The notes beneath the pieces are model-generated. The model ran no database searches, was not told the origin of the DNA, and saw only the letters and a list, made by a program, of their open reading frames with translations. A stretch of 64,000 nt of DNA from PGYU01 sp964637845 (GTDB taxonomy: Bacteria > Bacteroidota > Ignavibacteria > Kapaibacteriales > UBA2268): positions 1-64,000 of the forward strand of contig CAZWXI010000004.1 in the NCBI GenBank assembly GCA_964637845.1, written 5' to 3'. Made by a program: the position numbers and the translations under genes. Positions 62,164-64,000 of this stretch are shown piece after piece (position 1 is the first letter of the stretch; each line of letters opens with the position of its first letter).

Positions 62164-63302
62164 TATTTGCCCTTAGATTGCCAAAATCCTCTAATAGCAC
62201 TATTCGCCAAAATATATGTCGTTTCTCTGTTTACCAAAGCACCTTCGTAACTGAGGTTTGTTATTATCAATGCTGAATAACTAACTTTATCAAATTGTGT
62301 CTTGAGATTGTAAATTATACTTTTTCCGTCGTTTGACCAAGTCGGTTTGACAGCTTTTTCACCATCGAAAACTTCCGTAATCCTCGAATATCTTATTTCA
62401 TTACCATTGATATTCATCGCCCAAATATTACCGTCTTTTCCCGAAACCGCTACAAAATCACCTGAAGCAGACAAACTTGCGTGCTGTGTTCCGATTACCT
62501 CGGACTCAATTTCAATTTTTCGGACAGAGGCATTGCCGATATTGATAAACATCAATTTTTCTCGGTTTTGTTCCGTTATAGCAAGCATGATTGATGTACC
62601 TCCGGGTGTCCACGTCGGGGAAATTTCATCTCTTTCCTTGATAATGCCTGATTCAATCTGAAACGAAAAAATGATTTGTGTTGAGCCGGTTTGCTCTGCA
62701 TTTGCAACTTTCAGAGTATATTTATCGTTCTCTGACGTCAAATAGGCAAGTAATTTAGAATCCGGCGAAAATGCAGGAACAGAATTTACGGTAAACTTAT
62801 TGTCTAACAGGTCAAATAAGTAGCTTCCTTCAAATTTGCTTAAGAACAGTCTCTTCTGTCCGCCGTTGAACACAATTTTTTTTCCGTCAGGAGACATTAT
62901 CGGCATATTAATGTCAAACAAAGCACTTGCTTCGGCAATTTTTGTTAGCTTTTTACCTTCGATATCGCACGTCAGAAGCAGTTTCTTGCCTGTTGCGGTA
63001 TCACTTCCCAACAGAGCCATTAACCCGTTACTCGAAGGTGGTGAGAACAAAACACTATTCTCAACTAATTTACGAGTTCCCTTGCCGTCTCGTTTAATAC
63101 TATACAAAAATGGTTCATCTGTATTGCCAGGCTGAGCGGTAAAGAAAACCCTATTGTCTGGATTTCCGTCGTCAGGACCACCAATGTCGCAAACGTCACA
63201 TCCAAACAGCATCATCCCGAATAGCATTGATAAAAACAACCACCATGTCAAAGAACATAGGAAACCTTTTGCGCCAATTTTATTTTTCTTTTTAAAAAAC
63301 AT
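62163..63302 (-). CDS. Lipoprotein with TolB-like (PD40) beta-propeller
   Basis: A signal peptide with lipobox 'LFGC' (Cys35) after a basic start precedes a propeller of PD40/WD40-like blades: 'MSPDGKKIVFNGG', 'FSPDSKLLAYLTSEN', 'SASGDFVAVSGKDG' and 'WSNDGKSIIYNL'. TolB-like propellers in the periplasm act as interaction hubs. It is the first gene of the operon and is translationally coupled to the sigma gene, so it may be the sensing or binding partner of the system. Confidence 0.85.
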   Translation of the reverse strand: MFFKKKNKIGAKGFLCSLTWWLFLSMLFGMMLFGCDVCDIGGPDDGNPDNRVFFTAQPGNTDEPFLYSIKRDGKGTRKLVENSVLFSPPSSNGLMALLGSDTATGKKLLLTCDIEGKKLTKIAEASALFDINMPIMSPDGKKIVFNGGQKRLFLSKFEGSYLFDLLDNKFTVNSVPAFSPDSKLLAYLTSENDKYTLKVANAEQTGSTQIIFSFQIESGIIKERDEISPTWTPGGTSIMLAITEQNREKLMFINIGNASVRKIEIESEVIGTQHASLSASGDFVAVSGKDGNIWAMNINGNEIRYSRITEVFDGEKAVKPTWSNDGKSIIYNLKTQFDKVSYSALIITNLSYEGALVNRETTYILANSAIRGFWQSKGK

Positions 63303-63347
63303 TTTCTCCTACTGAGAATGACACACAAACATTTAAAAAATCTCACT

Positions 63348-64000
63348 TTATTTTAAAAAAATTTCATTTACGAGATTTTTTAGCATCAATGCACTATGAT
63401 AATCATGAATTCTTATGTAATCTATACGATATTTAAGCAAGATTGAATGGAGTAAAATTGTGGCTGTATCACGCTCTTGAGGGTTTACAATGTTAAGTAA
63501 TTTGCCAATAAAAGATTTTCGTGATATTCCCAACAGCATCGGTTTTTTTATTGAATAAAAGTAATCAAGGTTACGAAGAATTGCGATATTATGTTCGTAA
63601 AGCTTGCCGAAGCCGATACCCGGGTCAATGATAATTTCTTTAACTCCTTTTTGCTCAGCCTTCAAAATTTGAATTTCAAGGAAGTCGGAAACCTCTTTGA
63701 GAACGTTTTCATATTTAGCTAAACTTTGCATTATTGCAGGTGTACCTGTGGTATGCATTATAACAAGTGTTGCACACAGTTCACTTGCAACATCGAACAT
63801 TTCGACATCAAAAGTACCGCCGGAAATATCATTTATAATATTTGCACCTGCTTTGACAGCTTTTTCAGCTACTATAGATTTTGTCGTATCGATAGAAACC
63901 ACTGCTAAACTATTGTGGCGTCTGATTCCTTCAATTACGGGCAAGACTCTTTGCAACTCTTCATCGACAGATATCGGTTCAGAACCGGGGCGAGTACTTT
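63348..64000 (-). CDS. folP: Dihydropteroate synthase (partial)
   Basis: The gene enters from beyond the right edge: the frame continues through 'STRPGSEP' at the window end, so the N-terminus is missing. Dihydropteroate synthase joins pterin pyrophosphate and p-aminobenzoate in folate synthesis and is the sulfonamide target. Visible are 'VSIDTTKSIVAEKAVKAGANIINDISGG', 'VIMHTTGTP', 'IIDPGIGFGK' and 'MLLGISRKSFIGKL', all normal for the TIM barrel. The last part 'YIRIHDYHSALMLKNLV' replaces the usual 'RVHDV' ending with IHDY. Confidence 0.95.
   Translation of the reverse strand, partial: STRPGSEPISVDEELQRVLPVIEGIRRHNSLAVVSIDTTKSIVAEKAVKAGANIINDISGGTFDVEMFDVASELCATLVIMHTTGTPAIMQSLAKYENVLKEVSDFLEIQILKAEQKGVKEIIIDPGIGFGKLYEHNIAILRNLDYFYSIKKPMLLGISRKSFIGKLLNIVNPQERDTATILLHSILLKYRIDYIRIHDYHSALMLKNLVNEIFLK

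Noticed and set aside
1..64000. CRISPR arrays, prophage, insertion sequences, tRNA and rRNA genes
   Set aside because: No regularly spaced repeats, transposase or integrase proteins, or cloverleaf/rRNA sequences were seen on reading the window; a tRNAscan and Infernal run would settle this.

Overview
The window looks like a chromosomal segment of an AT-rich Gram-negative bacterium of the Bacteroidota/Chlorobiota (FCB) group, most plausibly an Ignavibacteria- or Kapabacteria-like lineage; the exact lineage is inference. The evidence is two proteins with type IX secretion (T9SS) C-terminal sorting domains, LPS-transport genes (lptB, an lptE-like gene), a zinc-less Bacteroidota-type ribosomal protein L33, TonB-dependent uptake, many lipoproteins and outer-membrane barrels, and several copies of the Bacteroidota-type -7 promoter motif TAnnTTTG just upstream of genes. 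I saw no rRNA, tRNA, CRISPR array, prophage or insertion sequence.

Layout. 1-6.0 kb is accessory: a 3' gene end, a receiver/histidine-kinase gene split by a frameshift, a secreted repeat protein beside a formylglycine-generating-enzyme-fold protein, and a degraded restriction-modification locus. 6.1-17.9 kb is mainly housekeeping: a POT peptide transporter, the chain dnaX-bcp-tatD-upp (in which tatD reads straight into an outer-membrane protein), a UmuD-like S24 protein, a DUF58 protein, an O-methyltransferase and pyruvate phosphate dikinase. 18.2-24.6 kb is one giant T9SS surface protein with beta-helix and Ig-like domains. 24.7-28.9 kb carries lepA, two signal peptidases I and a DUF2459 gene. 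28.9-36.5 kb holds envelope proteins, a nuoAB pair, cdsA, a HAD phosphatase, a RelA-type synthetase and rpmG. 36.6-45.9 kb holds a YfhO-type protein, a PAS sensor kinase, lptB, an HtrA-like protease and priA. 46-50.1 kb looks like an outer-membrane uptake locus (barrel porin, His-rich small protein, TonB receptor). 50.2-59.6 kb holds thiolase, a metallo-hydrolase, LptE, a processive glycosyltransferase, a second T9SS protein, a helical/barrel protein and a TPR-LRR protein. 59.6-63.3 kb is an operon for an ECF sigma factor. The window ends inside folP.

The most unusual points are: (i) the ECF operon, whose anti-sigma protein appears to run from the cytoplasm through the inner membrane to an outer-membrane barrel, flanked by two lipoproteins; (ii) the in-frame TatD/outer-membrane-protein fusion, with a plausible internal ribosome-binding site and a signal peptide starting inside the last codons of tatD; (iii) a long conserved-looking hairpin between two convergent genes near 50.2 kb; and (iv) a His-rich small protein with a TonB receptor behind a Crp/Fnr-like palindrome. 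All functions are inferred by reading sequence motifs; no database search was run.
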